Of a stretch of DNA of 64,000 nucleotides, positions 18,276 to 27,665 are shown piece by piece. The translations under genes were made by a program, and so were the position numbers. Below the pieces are notes generated by a model. The model had not been told where the DNA came from and made no database searches. It saw only the letters and a program-made list of their open reading frames with translations. The stretch's first letter is position 1, and every line of letters begins with the position of its first letter. Location of the stretch: NCBI GenBank assembly GCA_017644325.1, contig JAEPLS010000001.1, forward strand, positions 868,001 to 932,000, written 5' to 3'. This DNA is from Prochlorococcus marinus CUG1438. GTDB lineage: Bacteria > Cyanobacteriota > Cyanobacteriia > PCC-6307 > Cyanobiaceae.

Positions 18276-19280
18276 ATGAATCGTATTTTACTTACTGGAG
18301 GATTTGGTTATATCGGATCGCATACTGCTGCAATATTATCAGAATTAAAAGAAGAATTTATAATATTTGATGACTTTAGTAATTGCAAAGAAAATATTGT
18401 AGAAAGATTAGAAAGAGTAATTGGCAAAAAAATTTCTTATGTTAAGGGTGATATAAGAGATACTTCTAAATTAATAAAGACTATAAAAAATAATAAAATT
18501 TCATCAGTTTTACATTTTGCGGCTCTTAAATCTATACAAGATTCAGTAAATAATCCTCTTAAATATTACGAAGTTAATGTTTTAGGAACTATTAGCTTGC
18601 TCAATGCGATGAAAATAAATGGAGTCAAAAATTTTTTATTTAGTAGTAGTGCCTCCATTTATGGAGAGCCAAAGTATTTGCCAATTGATGAAAATCACCC
18701 ACTAATGGCAATAAATCCTTATGGAGAGACTAAATTAATGATAGAAAAAATACTTAGAGATTTAGTGAAATATGACCAAAATTGGTCTATCTCATGTTTG
18801 AGATACTTTAATCCAATAGGAGCGCATCCATCTGGCCTGATTGGAGATGATCCAATTTCAGGAAAATCACAAAATCTAATGCCCTCTTTAATTGATGTTG
18901 CAAAAGGTCTTAAAAAAAATATTGATATCTATGGAAATAATTATGAGACTAAAGATGGTACTGGTGTAAGAGATTATATTCACATTATGGATTTAGCATC
19001 TGCTCATGTGAAGGCTTTAACACATTTAAAAAAATCATCAGGTATAAATATATTTAATCTTGGTACTGGTAGGGGATATAGCGTAATGGAATTGATAGGT
19101 ACATTTGAAAAAGTAACGGGTAAAAAAATTCCCAAGAAAATAATTAAAAGAAGAGAAGGGGATGTATCATCTTGCTATGCAGACCCTACTAAATCAAATA
19201 GAGTTTTGGAATGGAAAACAAAAATGGATTTAAATCAAATGTGCTCAAGTGCATGGAAATTTTCAAAAAATAAAGACTAA
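18276..19280 (+). CDS. galE: UDP-glucose 4-epimerase
   Basis: GalE interconverts UDP-glucose and UDP-galactose (or the GlcNAc/GalNAc pair). The 334-residue protein has GGFGYIGSH at 8-16, SSSASIYG at 123-130 and Tyr149-x3-Lys153, and a GTGVRDYIHIMDLA segment characteristic of GalE. It lies in the rightward polysaccharide block, 72 bp after the dehydratase gene and 6 bp before a methyltransferase gene. Use of the N-acetylated substrates cannot be judged from sequence. Confidence 0.88.
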   Translation: MNRILLTGGFGYIGSHTAAILSELKEEFIIFDDFSNCKENIVERLERVIGKKISYVKGDIRDTSKLIKTIKNNKISSVLHFAALKSIQDSVNNPLKYYEVNVLGTISLLNAMKINGVKNFLFSSSASIYGEPKYLPIDENHPLMAINPYGETKLMIEKILRDLVKYDQNWSISCLRYFNPIGAHPSGLIGDDPISGKSQNLMPSLIDVAKGLKKNIDIYGNNYETKDGTGVRDYIHIMDLASAHVKALTHLKKSSGINIFNLGTGRGYSVMELIGTFEKVTGKKIPKKIIKRREGDVSSCYADPTKSNRVLEWKTKMDLNQMCSSAWKFSKNKD

Positions 19281-19286
19281 TTTCTT

Positions 19287-20054
19287 ATGAAAAAGAAAAT
19301 TATTTTAGGTTTGGCAAGGTTTGTGTCACTTTTTTGGAAATGTATCCCCTTTACTATTAGAGAATTTTTGTTTACTTCTTTTTTTATTATTGAATCAAGG
19401 GGAAATAATGCTAATGAGGGATTAAAAAGAATTTTTTTAATACAAGATAAGTTAAATTGGGTTATAAACGAAAGAGCAATTAAATATGATAATGGTATTC
19501 ATCCTAAGCATAGGTTAACTGGTTATCATGATTTTTTTATTGATAGAATCAATGATGGGGAGTCCGTCTTAGATGTTGGATGTGGGATAGGTGTTGTTGC
19601 TATGGATATTGCTTCACAAAGAAATAAAAGTTTAATAATAGGAGTTGATATTGATAAAGAAAATATAGAAATTGCCAGGAAATTAAAAATTAAGAATTCA
19701 ATTAATAATATTAATTTTATATGTGGGGATATAAATTCCAAAAAAGATATAAAATCAGACGTTGTTATCCTTTCTAATATTCTTGAACATATTTCAGATA
19801 GAGTTACTTTTATGGAGGATATTATTAAAAAATCAGGGGCTAAAAAATTTTTAATTAGAGTCCCCCTTTTTGAAAGAGATTGGCAAATTGCTCTTAGAAA
19901 AGAATTAGAAATTTATTACTATTCAGATAAAGATCATAAAATTGAACATTCTATTGAGGAGTTTAAAAAGGAAATTAATTCTTGTGATTTGAAAATTAAA
20001 GAACTACAAACAATTTGGGGAGAAATTTGGGCTCACTGCTTTTATGAACAATAA
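19287..20054 (+). CDS. SAM-dependent methyltransferase, class I
   Basis: This 255-residue protein has the SAM-binding loop LDVGCGIG at about 95-102, preceded by a basic, hydrophobic N-terminus that may rest on the membrane. It may methylate a sugar or the lipid-linked glycan, capping or decorating it. It follows galE by 6 bp and its 3' end overlaps the next glycosyltransferase gene by 11 bp, so it belongs to the same operon. The substrate is unknown. Confidence 0.78.
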   Translation: MKKKIILGLARFVSLFWKCIPFTIREFLFTSFFIIESRGNNANEGLKRIFLIQDKLNWVINERAIKYDNGIHPKHRLTGYHDFFIDRINDGESVLDVGCGIGVVAMDIASQRNKSLIIGVDIDKENIEIARKLKIKNSINNINFICGDINSKKDIKSDVVILSNILEHISDRVTFMEDIIKKSGAKKFLIRVPLFERDWQIALRKELEIYYYSDKDHKIEHSIEEFKKEINSCDLKIKELQTIWGEIWAHCFYEQ

Positions 20055-20943
20055 CAATCTTGAATTGATTTCCATAATTATCCCTTGTTTTAATAGTGGA
20101 GAAACACTTGAGCGTACAATTAATTCAGTTTATAACCAAACTTGGAAAAATAAAGAAATCGTTCTAGTTAATGATGGTTCTTCTGATAAATATACATTAG
20201 AGATTATAAAAAAATTAAAAGATAATTTATATATTAAAGTTCTAAATCAAGAGAACTTAGGATTGCCTGCTGCTAGAAATAATGGCGCAAAGTATGCTAG
20301 TGGTAATTTTCTTTATTTTATTGATTCTGATGATTGGTTAGAATTAGATGCATTGGAATTAATGTATCAATTTTATAAATTGAATCATCAAGATGGATTT
20401 GTTTTTTCGGATATTATTATTGAAGGTAAAATAAATAAAATTATTAAAAAAGAATATAATTTTTTTGAACAATTATTTCTTAATCAATTACCTTATAGTA
20501 TTTTTATTTCTAGAGAAAATTGGATTAAATATGGCGGTTATGACGAAAAAATGAAATTAGGTTATGAAGATTGGGAGTTTAATATAAGATTAGGTTCTCA
20601 AAATCAATATGGAATTAGGCTACCACAACCACTTTTTCATTATAACGTTAGCAATTCAGGGATGCTCTTATCAAAAACTAGCAAATATCATGCTCAAATA
20701 GTATTTTATATAATGAATAAAAATAAGGAAATATATAAATTAAAAAATTTACTTAAAATTTGGTTTAAATGGAGAAGGAAAGAATCTAGTTTTCCAACAT
20801 CAATTTATTTCTTGTGGTATTTGATACTAAAATTAATTCCTAATGCCTTAGTTTCAAAACTTTTTATAATTTCAAGAAACTTTAAATGGTTTTTTACAAG
20901 AAACAAAATTTTGCATTCTATTAAAAATTTTCGGATTTTATAA
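20044..20943 (+). CDS. Family 2 glycosyltransferase
   Basis: This 299-residue GT-A enzyme has the SIIIPCFNSGETLERTI opening, NDGSSD at 43-48 and a metal-binding DSDD at 94-97. A C-terminal basic, aromatic region may contact the membrane. It probably extends the glycan built by the rightward block. It overlaps the methyltransferase gene by 11 bp and precedes the next glycosyltransferase gene by 11 bp. Donor and acceptor are unknown. Confidence 0.85.
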   Translation: MNNNNLELISIIIPCFNSGETLERTINSVYNQTWKNKEIVLVNDGSSDKYTLEIIKKLKDNLYIKVLNQENLGLPAARNNGAKYASGNFLYFIDSDDWLELDALELMYQFYKLNHQDGFVFSDIIIEGKINKIIKKEYNFFEQLFLNQLPYSIFISRENWIKYGGYDEKMKLGYEDWEFNIRLGSQNQYGIRLPQPLFHYNVSNSGMLLSKTSKYHAQIVFYIMNKNKEIYKLKNLLKIWFKWRRKESSFPTSIYFLWYLILKLIPNALVSKLFIISRNFKWFFTRNKILHSIKNFRIL

Positions 20944-20954
20944 CGTAATCTCCA

Positions 20955-22094
20955 ATGAAAAAAAAATTACTTTTTAATATTACAGAAGATTGGTTTTTCT
21001 GCTCGCATTTTGTTGATAGAGCTCTGGCTGCTAAAAGAGCTGGATATTCCATTTTTGTTATCTCTAAGATGAATAATCATAAAAGTTATATTGAAAATCT
21101 GGGGATAAAATTTTTATCTGTACCTTTTAATAGAAAGAGTGTTAATCCAATTTATGAGTTTTATATATTTTTGAGGATTATTTATTTTTACTTAAAAATT
21201 AAACCTGATATTGTTCATCATATCGCTGCGAAACCTATCATCTATGGTTCAATTGCAGCCAAAATATGCAAAATCAAATCAGTCATTAATGCACCTGTAG
21301 GAATGGGCTTTGTTTTTTCTTCAGATAGTTTTAAGGCAAAAATGCTTAAGCCATTAGTCAAGTTTTTCTTAAAACAATTTCTAGACTCTCATTATGGACC
21401 AAAAAGAAGAAATAAAGTAATCTTCGAAAATAGAGATGATTTAAATTATTTTATCGAAATAGGAGCTTTAAAACCCTCTAATGCAATTGTTATAAGAGGC
21501 GCTGGAGTTAAATTACAAGTAATTAGTGGTAAAAGAAATAGTAAACAAATACCCATTGTCGCATTAGTTGCAAGGATGCTTAAAGATAAGGGCATTTATG
21601 AATTTGTAGAGGCAGCGAGAAAGCTAAAAAATGAAAAATTGAATGCAAAATTCTTATTAGTTGGTGATATCGATCCATTAAATCCTACATCATTAGATAG
21701 AAAAACTTTATCTGCTTGGCAGTCTGAAAATGTAATTGATTGGCTTGGGTGGGTTGATGATGTTGGAAGTATTTTAAGAGAAACGGACATATTGTGCTTA
21801 CCTTCTTATAGAGAAGGATTACCGAAGGCTTTAATAGAGGGTGCGTCTTACGGGATACCTTTAATAACTACTGATGCAGTAGGCTGTAGAGAGGTAGTAG
21901 AGGATGGTGTAAATGGTTTTTTAGTTCCAATTAAAGATGTTGAAGAGTTAAAAAATAAAATTTCAATTTTAATAAATAATAAGGATCTCAGAGAAAAAAT
22001 GGGAAAGGAAAGTTATAAAATAGCTTCTTCTAAGTTTGCATCAAAAAAAATAAATGCCCAAACCTTGAAAGTATATGATGAATTATTTTTCTAA
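20955..22094 (+). CDS. Glycosyltransferase family 4, PglA/WbpX-like
   Basis: This 379-residue GT-B protein has the retaining-enzyme motif at 287-302 (EGLPKALIEGASYGIP), a VARMLKDKGIYEFVEAA donor-domain start near 205, and a VGDID loop near 236. It resembles enzymes acting on undecaprenyl-diphosphate-linked sugars such as PglA. It is followed, after a 56 bp gap, by a PglC-like initiating transferase, so it may add the second sugar to the lipid carrier. The exact sugar is inferred only. Confidence 0.85.
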   Translation: MKKKLLFNITEDWFFCSHFVDRALAAKRAGYSIFVISKMNNHKSYIENLGIKFLSVPFNRKSVNPIYEFYIFLRIIYFYLKIKPDIVHHIAAKPIIYGSIAAKICKIKSVINAPVGMGFVFSSDSFKAKMLKPLVKFFLKQFLDSHYGPKRRNKVIFENRDDLNYFIEIGALKPSNAIVIRGAGVKLQVISGKRNSKQIPIVALVARMLKDKGIYEFVEAARKLKNEKLNAKFLLVGDIDPLNPTSLDRKTLSAWQSENVIDWLGWVDDVGSILRETDILCLPSYREGLPKALIEGASYGIPLITTDAVGCREVVEDGVNGFLVPIKDVEELKNKISILINNKDLREKMGKESYKIASSKFASKKINAQTLKVYDELFF

Positions 22095-22150
22095 GATTTT
22101 AATTCAATAAAAAATTATCTTTAAAATTATGTTAAACTTAAAAGAAATTC

Positions 22151-22705
22151 ATGATAAGGATTACAGATATTTTAATTTCTTTTTTTGCGCTAATAATTCT
22201 TTTACCCTTAATTTTCTTGATATATTTTTTAATTTATCTTCAAAATAAATCACCAATCTTTAAACAAGTTAGAATGGGAAAAAATATGAAAAGATTTACA
22301 TTAATAAAATTTAGAACAATGAATATTGGTACTGAATCACTAGCAACACATTTAATAGACGATACTAAAGTAACAAATTTTGGAGGGATTTTAAGAAAAA
22401 CTAAATTAGATGAACTCCCTCAACTTTGGAACGTTTTGAGAGGAGATATGAGTTTAGTTGGTCCAAGACCATGCCTCCCCTCGCAATTTGAATTGATTGA
22501 TTTTAGACAAAAATATGATTTGTATAAATATTTACCTGGTATTACTGGTCTCGCTCAAATAAACGGTATAGATATGTCGGATCCGATTCTGCTTGCAAAT
22601 ACTGATTATAAAATGATGAAAAACTTGAATTTGAAAAAATATTTCTATTATTTATTACTGACTTTCTTTGGTAGTGGCTTTGGAGACAGAGTGAAAAGAA
22701 TTTAG
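22151..22705 (+). CDS. Initiating undecaprenyl-phosphate sugar-phosphate transferase (PglC/WcaJ-type)
   Basis: This enzyme transfers a sugar phosphate from a UDP-sugar to undecaprenyl phosphate, the first membrane step of the glycan. The 184-residue protein is the short monotopic form: one N-terminal hydrophobic segment (about 5-30), FRTM near 54-57, DELPQLWN at 87-94 and SLVGPRP at 101-107, all hallmark motifs of the bacterial sugar transferase family. Its small size and the neighbouring PglF-like dehydratase suggest a 6-deoxy-HexNAc substrate. Confidence 0.9.
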   Translation: MIRITDILISFFALIILLPLIFLIYFLIYLQNKSPIFKQVRMGKNMKRFTLIKFRTMNIGTESLATHLIDDTKVTNFGGILRKTKLDELPQLWNVLRGDMSLVGPRPCLPSQFELIDFRQKYDLYKYLPGITGLAQINGIDMSDPILLANTDYKMMKNLNLKKYFYYLLLTFFGSGFGDRVKRI

Positions 22706-22716
22706 TCTAAAAATTA

Positions 22717-23673
22717 ATGCTCAATCTAAATGAATATACAAGATTCAAAGTAATAAATAATATTGTTTTTGGTGGAGCTGGATTCTTAGGCTCTCATCTT
22801 GTTGATAAACTTTTAGATAATGATGAAAATGTATTTTGTATTGATAATTTATCTTCAGGAGATTTGTATAACCTCAAGCACTTAAAATATAATAAGAAAT
22901 TTATTTTTATTAATCACGACATATTAAACCCATTAGTTTCAGAAATACCAATTGAAAAAATATGGCATCTAGCTTGCCCAGCTTCTCCTAATATTTATCA
23001 AAGTGATCCCCTTAAGACAATTAGAGTTAATTACGAAGGGACTTTCAATATATTAAATTTAGCAAAATTATTTAAATCAAAAATGCTTTTCACAAGTACC
23101 AGCGAGGTTTATGGAATAACTAATAAAAATCCTCAGAAAGAAAATATGCCAATAACTTTATCAACTTATAGTCCCCGAGCCTGCTACTCAGAAGGTAAAA
23201 GAATTGCCGAAACACTCATAAACTCTTTTAGAGAAACTAACAAAATGGATATTAAGATAGCAAGGATTTTTAATACTTATGGACCAAGATTGAATCTTAG
23301 TGATGGCAGAGTTATAGGGAATTTTATAAAACAATGTTCGAAAGAAGATAAATTGACTATATATGGGAATGGAACTCAAACTAGATCATTTTGCTATGTA
23401 AGTGATTTGATTGAAGGCCTCATAAAACTAATGGATAGTAATTTCATATACCCAATTAACCTAGGCAATGAAGAAGAAATCACAATTATTAAATTGGCAA
23501 AGTTAATACAGACTAAAATAAAAAGAGAGGTAAAACTTGAGTATCTTAACTTGCCTCTAGATGATCCAAAAAAAAGGAAACCTTGTTTAGATAATGCAAA
23601 AAAATACCTAAAATGGAATCCAAAGGTATCATTATCAGACGGTTTAAATGAAACTATCAATTATTTTATATAA
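22717..23673 (+). CDS. uxs: UDP-glucuronate decarboxylase (UDP-xylose synthase)
   Basis: Uxs oxidises and decarboxylates UDP-glucuronate to UDP-xylose. The 318-residue SDR has GGAGFLG at 19-25, the family-typical ACPAS segment at 86-90, TSTSEVYG at 126-133, and Tyr157-x3-Lys161 in an ACYSEGKR context. These are close to bacterial and plant UXS. The UDP-glucose dehydrogenase gene 62 bp downstream would supply the substrate, so the pair predicts UDP-xylose and/or UDP-glucuronate for the glycan. Confidence 0.85.
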   Translation: MLNLNEYTRFKVINNIVFGGAGFLGSHLVDKLLDNDENVFCIDNLSSGDLYNLKHLKYNKKFIFINHDILNPLVSEIPIEKIWHLACPASPNIYQSDPLKTIRVNYEGTFNILNLAKLFKSKMLFTSTSEVYGITNKNPQKENMPITLSTYSPRACYSEGKRIAETLINSFRETNKMDIKIARIFNTYGPRLNLSDGRVIGNFIKQCSKEDKLTIYGNGTQTRSFCYVSDLIEGLIKLMDSNFIYPINLGNEEEITIIKLAKLIQTKIKREVKLEYLNLPLDDPKKRKPCLDNAKKYLKWNPKVSLSDGLNETINYFI

Positions 23674-23735
23674 GTATCCTAATGGAGAAAAATTAATAAC
23701 TAGATGTTAGAGTTAATCTAATTTTATAGTTCAAT

Positions 23736-25151
23736 TTGTATTCAATAAAAAAAATTTGTTGTATTGGTGCAGGATATGTTGGAGGTCCAACAATGGCTGT
23801 ATTCGCTAAAAATTGTCCTGACATTGAATTTGAAGTTGTTGATATAAATCAAAATAGAATTAAAGCATGGAATAGTGAAGACCTTGAAAAGCTTCCTGTT
23901 TTTGAACCTGGATTATCCGAAATAATAAGCTTTTTAAGAGGTAAGAATATTATTTTTTCTACAGACTTAGATAATGCAATAAGGAGTGCTGATATGATTT
24001 TTATATCTGTTAATACCCCAATAAAAAAGAGAGGATTAGGAGCTGGTGAAACAAGCGATTTAAGGTGGGTCGAATCATGTGCAAGACAGATAAGCGAAAT
24101 TGCTGAGGGTCATACTATTGTTGTTGAGAAAAGCACTTTGCCAGTAAGAACTGCACAAACCATTAAAGATATACTACTCTCTAAAGATTGTCATCTAAAA
24201 AATAAAAGCTTTTCTGTATTATCTAATCCAGAATTCCTTGCAGAAGGTACAGCTATAAATGATCTTCAATGTCCAGATAGAGTATTAATAGGTGGGGATG
24301 ATATAGAAGCTATGGAGGCGCTTAAAAAAATATATTTAAATTGGATTCCTCAAGAAAAATTAATACTCACAAATTTATGGAGCAGTGAACTTTCTAAATT
24401 AACTGCAAATGCTTTTTTGGCCCAAAGAATTAGTTCCATAAATTCAATCTCCGCAATTTGTGAAGTTACTGGTGCTGATGTGAATGAGGTTGCAGACGCA
24501 ATTGGGAAAGACTCCAGAATTGGATCTAAATTTTTAAAATCAGGTCCAGGCTTTGGTGGAAGTTGTTTTAAAAAAGATATTCTAAATCTTGTTTATTTAG
24601 CAAAATATTATGGACTTTATGAAGTCGCCGATTATTGGCGAAATGTAGTTGAAATTAATTCTTGGCAACAAAAGAGAATTTATGAGATTATTGTTAGAAA
24701 GCTATTTGGCAATCTTGCAGATAAGAAAATTGCGATTCTTGGATTCGCTTTTAAAAAGAATACCAATGATACTAGAGAATCTCCTTCTATAGAAATTTGT
24801 AAGAATCTTTTGAATGAAGGTGCTTTTTTATCTATTCATGATGTACAAGTTACTAGTGAGATTATTGAAAGAAATCTTTCAAATAATAATAATGTGAATT
24901 CAGATTTAGATTTTGAATTGAATCAAGGAAAATGGGAATATCAAACTAACCTATACGATTCTATAAAGAATTCAGATGCTGTGATCTTGTTAACAGAATG
25001 GGAAATCTATGAGAATATTGACTGGGAATTTGTTTCCGTAAACGTTAAAAAACCCTTCTGGATTTTTGATACGAGATCAATAATTAAAGATAAAAAGATA
25101 AAAGATTTAGGACTTAACATTTGGCAAATAGGCAATAGTAATAAAGAATAA
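23736..25151 (+). CDS. ugd: UDP-glucose 6-dehydrogenase, TTG start
   Basis: Ugd oxidises UDP-glucose to UDP-glucuronate with two NAD+. The 471-residue length and INQNRIKAWN-like N-terminal motifs resemble the longer, eukaryote-like form. It has GAGYVGGPT at 11-19 and the catalytic Cys277 in a GFGGSCFKKD segment. A TTG at 23736 is the only sensible start because the Rossmann strand begins immediately. It closes the rightward block, its stop being 2 bp from the end of the convergent ligase gene. Confidence 0.92.
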   Translation: MYSIKKICCIGAGYVGGPTMAVFAKNCPDIEFEVVDINQNRIKAWNSEDLEKLPVFEPGLSEIISFLRGKNIIFSTDLDNAIRSADMIFISVNTPIKKRGLGAGETSDLRWVESCARQISEIAEGHTIVVEKSTLPVRTAQTIKDILLSKDCHLKNKSFSVLSNPEFLAEGTAINDLQCPDRVLIGGDDIEAMEALKKIYLNWIPQEKLILTNLWSSELSKLTANAFLAQRISSINSISAICEVTGADVNEVADAIGKDSRIGSKFLKSGPGFGGSCFKKDILNLVYLAKYYGLYEVADYWRNVVEINSWQQKRIYEIIVRKLFGNLADKKIAILGFAFKKNTNDTRESPSIEICKNLLNEGAFLSIHDVQVTSEIIERNLSNNNNVNSDLDFELNQGKWEYQTNLYDSIKNSDAVILLTEWEIYENIDWEFVSVNVKKPFWIFDTRSIIKDKKIKDLGLNIWQIGNSNKE

Positions 25152-25153
25152 AA

Positions 25154-26521
25154 TTAGAAAATTTTTTTCAAAGAGCTATCTCTTATAATCGATCTTTCTC
25201 TAATTATTGATCTCATACCTGCTAAAAGTATCCAAGCTAAAGTACTTATCCTGCCATCAAAATAAGTTATGTCGAAAATATGAATCATTAAAAATACTAT
25301 AAATGAAATGATCCATGCGTTGTCAAATACTTTCATTTTATCTTCTGAAATTGATGATTTATTTAATGGAATATTTGATTTTTCTTTGCATGCATTCAAA
25401 ACTATAAAAATTATTGTTGCAGAAATTATTAATGATGAAGTTAAGCCATGATTTATTGCAATCTCTAGAAAAATATTATGACTATGTTGAATCTCACCAA
25501 ATGCACCGTTTGAGAGTTCATATAAAGATTTAAAAGATCCAGCTCCATAACCTGTTATTGGGTTTGATTTTATAAGTTCTAAAGATTTTCTCCAAATTTC
25601 AATTCTTGGAAAATGATTTAAATCTGACAAATTAATTAAAAAAACTTTTTTAATTAATTCGTATGGAATGAAGTTAAAAATTACAGATTTTGAATTTAAA
25701 GAAAGTTTTGCGATTAATTTAAAAAATATCGGTAATGACAATAAAGAACATAAAATAAAAAGTTTATTTTTAATTGATTTTGTAAATAAAAAAATAGTAA
25801 TGAATATTGATAAGATTGCTCCCCTTGAGCTTGTAAGCACAATCATATAAACAAAACTCAAACAAAGCAAAAATACTAACAAGGTCCTAAAATTATTTTT
25901 ATTTTTTTCTACTAAAAATATCAAACAAAGAGGAAGGATAATGCATAGCCATGCGCCAAAATAATTTTGGTTATTAAATAGCCCTGTTACTCCACTTTCA
26001 TTTGCAAGTGGACGTTGGTACCAAATAATTAAATTATTAAAGAAGTAATATGGTCCGTACATTTTTAGAAAGTATTGACAAAATCCACTTAAAAGAACTG
26101 GTAACGAGCCAATTATTAATAACTTTGAGGTATGAATTCTTAATTGTCTACTTTCTAAATATGGTTGAAACCCCCAAAAACACCAAAAGAAGGGCAGCCA
26201 GTTGGATAGACCAATCCAAACATTTGATATATCTAATAAAAAGAAATTGTTTTTATTTAATGTTAAGAAAATACAATTAAATATCATCAAAATAGTAACT
26301 ACTAAAAAAGGATAATTATATTTATCCTTGAAATAATTATCTCCCCTTTTAAAACTACTTAAAGCAGATGACATTAATAATAAAAGAAAAGATATAGCTG
26401 GTGCCACTGATAATATTAAGACTCCTAATTGAAAGAGTCTTAAACCAATATTTTTGAGAAATATTGGGTTCGAATAATAATCTGCAAAAACTGAACTTTT
26501 TAATTTTGCAATAAAATTCAT
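25154..26521 (-). CDS. O-antigen ligase/polymerase-like membrane protein (WaaL/Wzy_C family)
   Basis: This 455-residue polytopic protein has roughly 10-11 hydrophobic segments and a large periplasmic loop with the RIEIWRKSLELIKSNP and HSHNIFLEIAINHG motifs of the Wzy_C family. Members either ligate undecaprenyl-linked glycan to lipid A or protein, or polymerise repeat units. No other polymerase is visible, so it could have either role. It converges on ugd with 2 bp between stops and lies at the island edge next to tRNA-Arg. Confidence 0.8.
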   Translation of the reverse strand: MNFIAKLKSSVFADYYSNPIFLKNIGLRLFQLGVLILSVAPAISFLLLLMSSALSSFKRGDNYFKDKYNYPFLVVTILMIFNCIFLTLNKNNFFLLDISNVWIGLSNWLPFFWCFWGFQPYLESRQLRIHTSKLLIIGSLPVLLSGFCQYFLKMYGPYYFFNNLIIWYQRPLANESGVTGLFNNQNYFGAWLCIILPLCLIFLVEKNKNNFRTLLVFLLCLSFVYMIVLTSSRGAILSIFITIFLFTKSIKNKLFILCSLLSLPIFFKLIAKLSLNSKSVIFNFIPYELIKKVFLINLSDLNHFPRIEIWRKSLELIKSNPITGYGAGSFKSLYELSNGAFGEIQHSHNIFLEIAINHGLTSSLIISATIIFIVLNACKEKSNIPLNKSSISEDKMKVFDNAWIISFIVFLMIHIFDITYFDGRISTLAWILLAGMRSIIRERSIIRDSSLKKIF

Positions 26522-26553
26522 TAATATATTTTTTCTGTTATTAGATATTCAAA

Positions 26554-26627
<74 letters not shown>

Positions 26628-26779
26628 ATTATTTTATTATATCTGAGAGGTATGGCCTAATCAATGTAAGTATTTCTTTTTAAAATATTTATTAAGCTAA
26701 AGATAAATTAATTAAAAAAGATTTTTATTCAATATTTTCCGATATCTTCCTAGAATAAGAAATATTTACATTCTTCATT

Positions 26780-27415
26780 TTGGCTAAAAGAATAACGGAA
26801 GAACAAAAAAATAACATTTTAAAAGATTTTATTGACAACAAAACAATAGAAGAGATAGCTAAAAATTATAGCTTTACAAAGCTAACAATTTCTAGACATT
26901 TAAAAAAGAGTCTTGGTGAGAAAAAATACTTTGAAATTGCAAAAAAAACAAAACAAATTAAAGAAAATCCTAAAACTTCAAATTTTTTAGAATCCCAATT
27001 AAGTAATCAAGAAGAGCTAAATTCATTAAATGAGAAATCCTCTATTGAAAATTCATTTTTCGAGATAGCGCCTCTTGACTACCAAATAGACAATATACCC
27101 CAAAAGGATTTATCTTCTGTTTCAATAACTGAAGTAGATCTACCAAAAGTTGTCTATATGGTTGTTGACAAGCAAATTGAATTAGAAACTAAACCTTTGA
27201 AAAAATATTCAGAGTGGAGTTTTTTATCAGAAGAAGAATTAAAGAGAATAACTATTGAAATCTTTTTTGATATTAAAATAGCAAAAAGATCTTGTTCAAA
27301 AGATCAAAAAGTTATTAAAGTGCCTAATAGTAATGTTTTGAAAATTGTTGCCCCAATACTTCTTTCACGTGGAATATCTAGGATTGTAAGTGAAGATATT
27401 TTGATAGCTTTATGA
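26780..27415 (+). CDS. Helix-turn-helix DNA-binding protein of unknown role, TTG start
   Basis: This 211-residue protein begins with a predicted helix-turn-helix (about 5-45) resembling resolvase or transposase-type HTHs, with an EEIAKNYSFTKLTISRHLKKSLG recognition region. The rest is unrecognised and acidic in the middle. It starts at a TTG (26780) that opens straight into the HTH. It may be a small regulator; it lies beside the island edge. Its 3' end overlaps the convergent small membrane-protein gene by 6 bp. Confidence 0.6.
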   Translation: MAKRITEEQKNNILKDFIDNKTIEEIAKNYSFTKLTISRHLKKSLGEKKYFEIAKKTKQIKENPKTSNFLESQLSNQEELNSLNEKSSIENSFFEIAPLDYQIDNIPQKDLSSVSITEVDLPKVVYMVVDKQIELETKPLKKYSEWSFLSEEELKRITIEIFFDIKIAKRSCSKDQKVIKVPNSNVLKIVAPILLSRGISRIVSEDILIAL

Positions 27416-27652
27416 ATTATCTTCATTATTAAAATTAACACTTAACAAGCTTCCCAAGATTGACCCTGTTATGAAGCTACTTCCAATAATAAAACTTATT
27501 GGGAGTTGTATTGTTTCAGCAAATATAAGATTAATTTTCTCTTTCCTAGAACTATTTTGAATTCCAATGATCAAAATCAAAAATAAACAAGAATTGAATG
27601 TAATATTAAAAATTATTTTTTTATAGGGGATCAGCATTAATTTTTGGTTCAA
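27410..27652 (-). CDS. Small predicted membrane protein
   Basis: This 80-residue protein has two hydrophobic segments (about 11-30 and 48-70) with a charged stretch between. It is not securely assigned; LapA/DUF1049-like small membrane proteins share this two-span plan. The first usable start is a TTG at 27652, with an ATG five codons later. It lies 14 bp downstream of rsmI on the same strand and could be cotranscribed with it. Confidence 0.5.
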   Translation of the reverse strand: MNQKLMLIPYKKIIFNITFNSCLFLILIIGIQNSSRKEKINLIFAETIQLPISFIIGSSFITGSILGSLLSVNFNNEDNS

Positions 27653-27665
27653 TTATTGTACTTGC

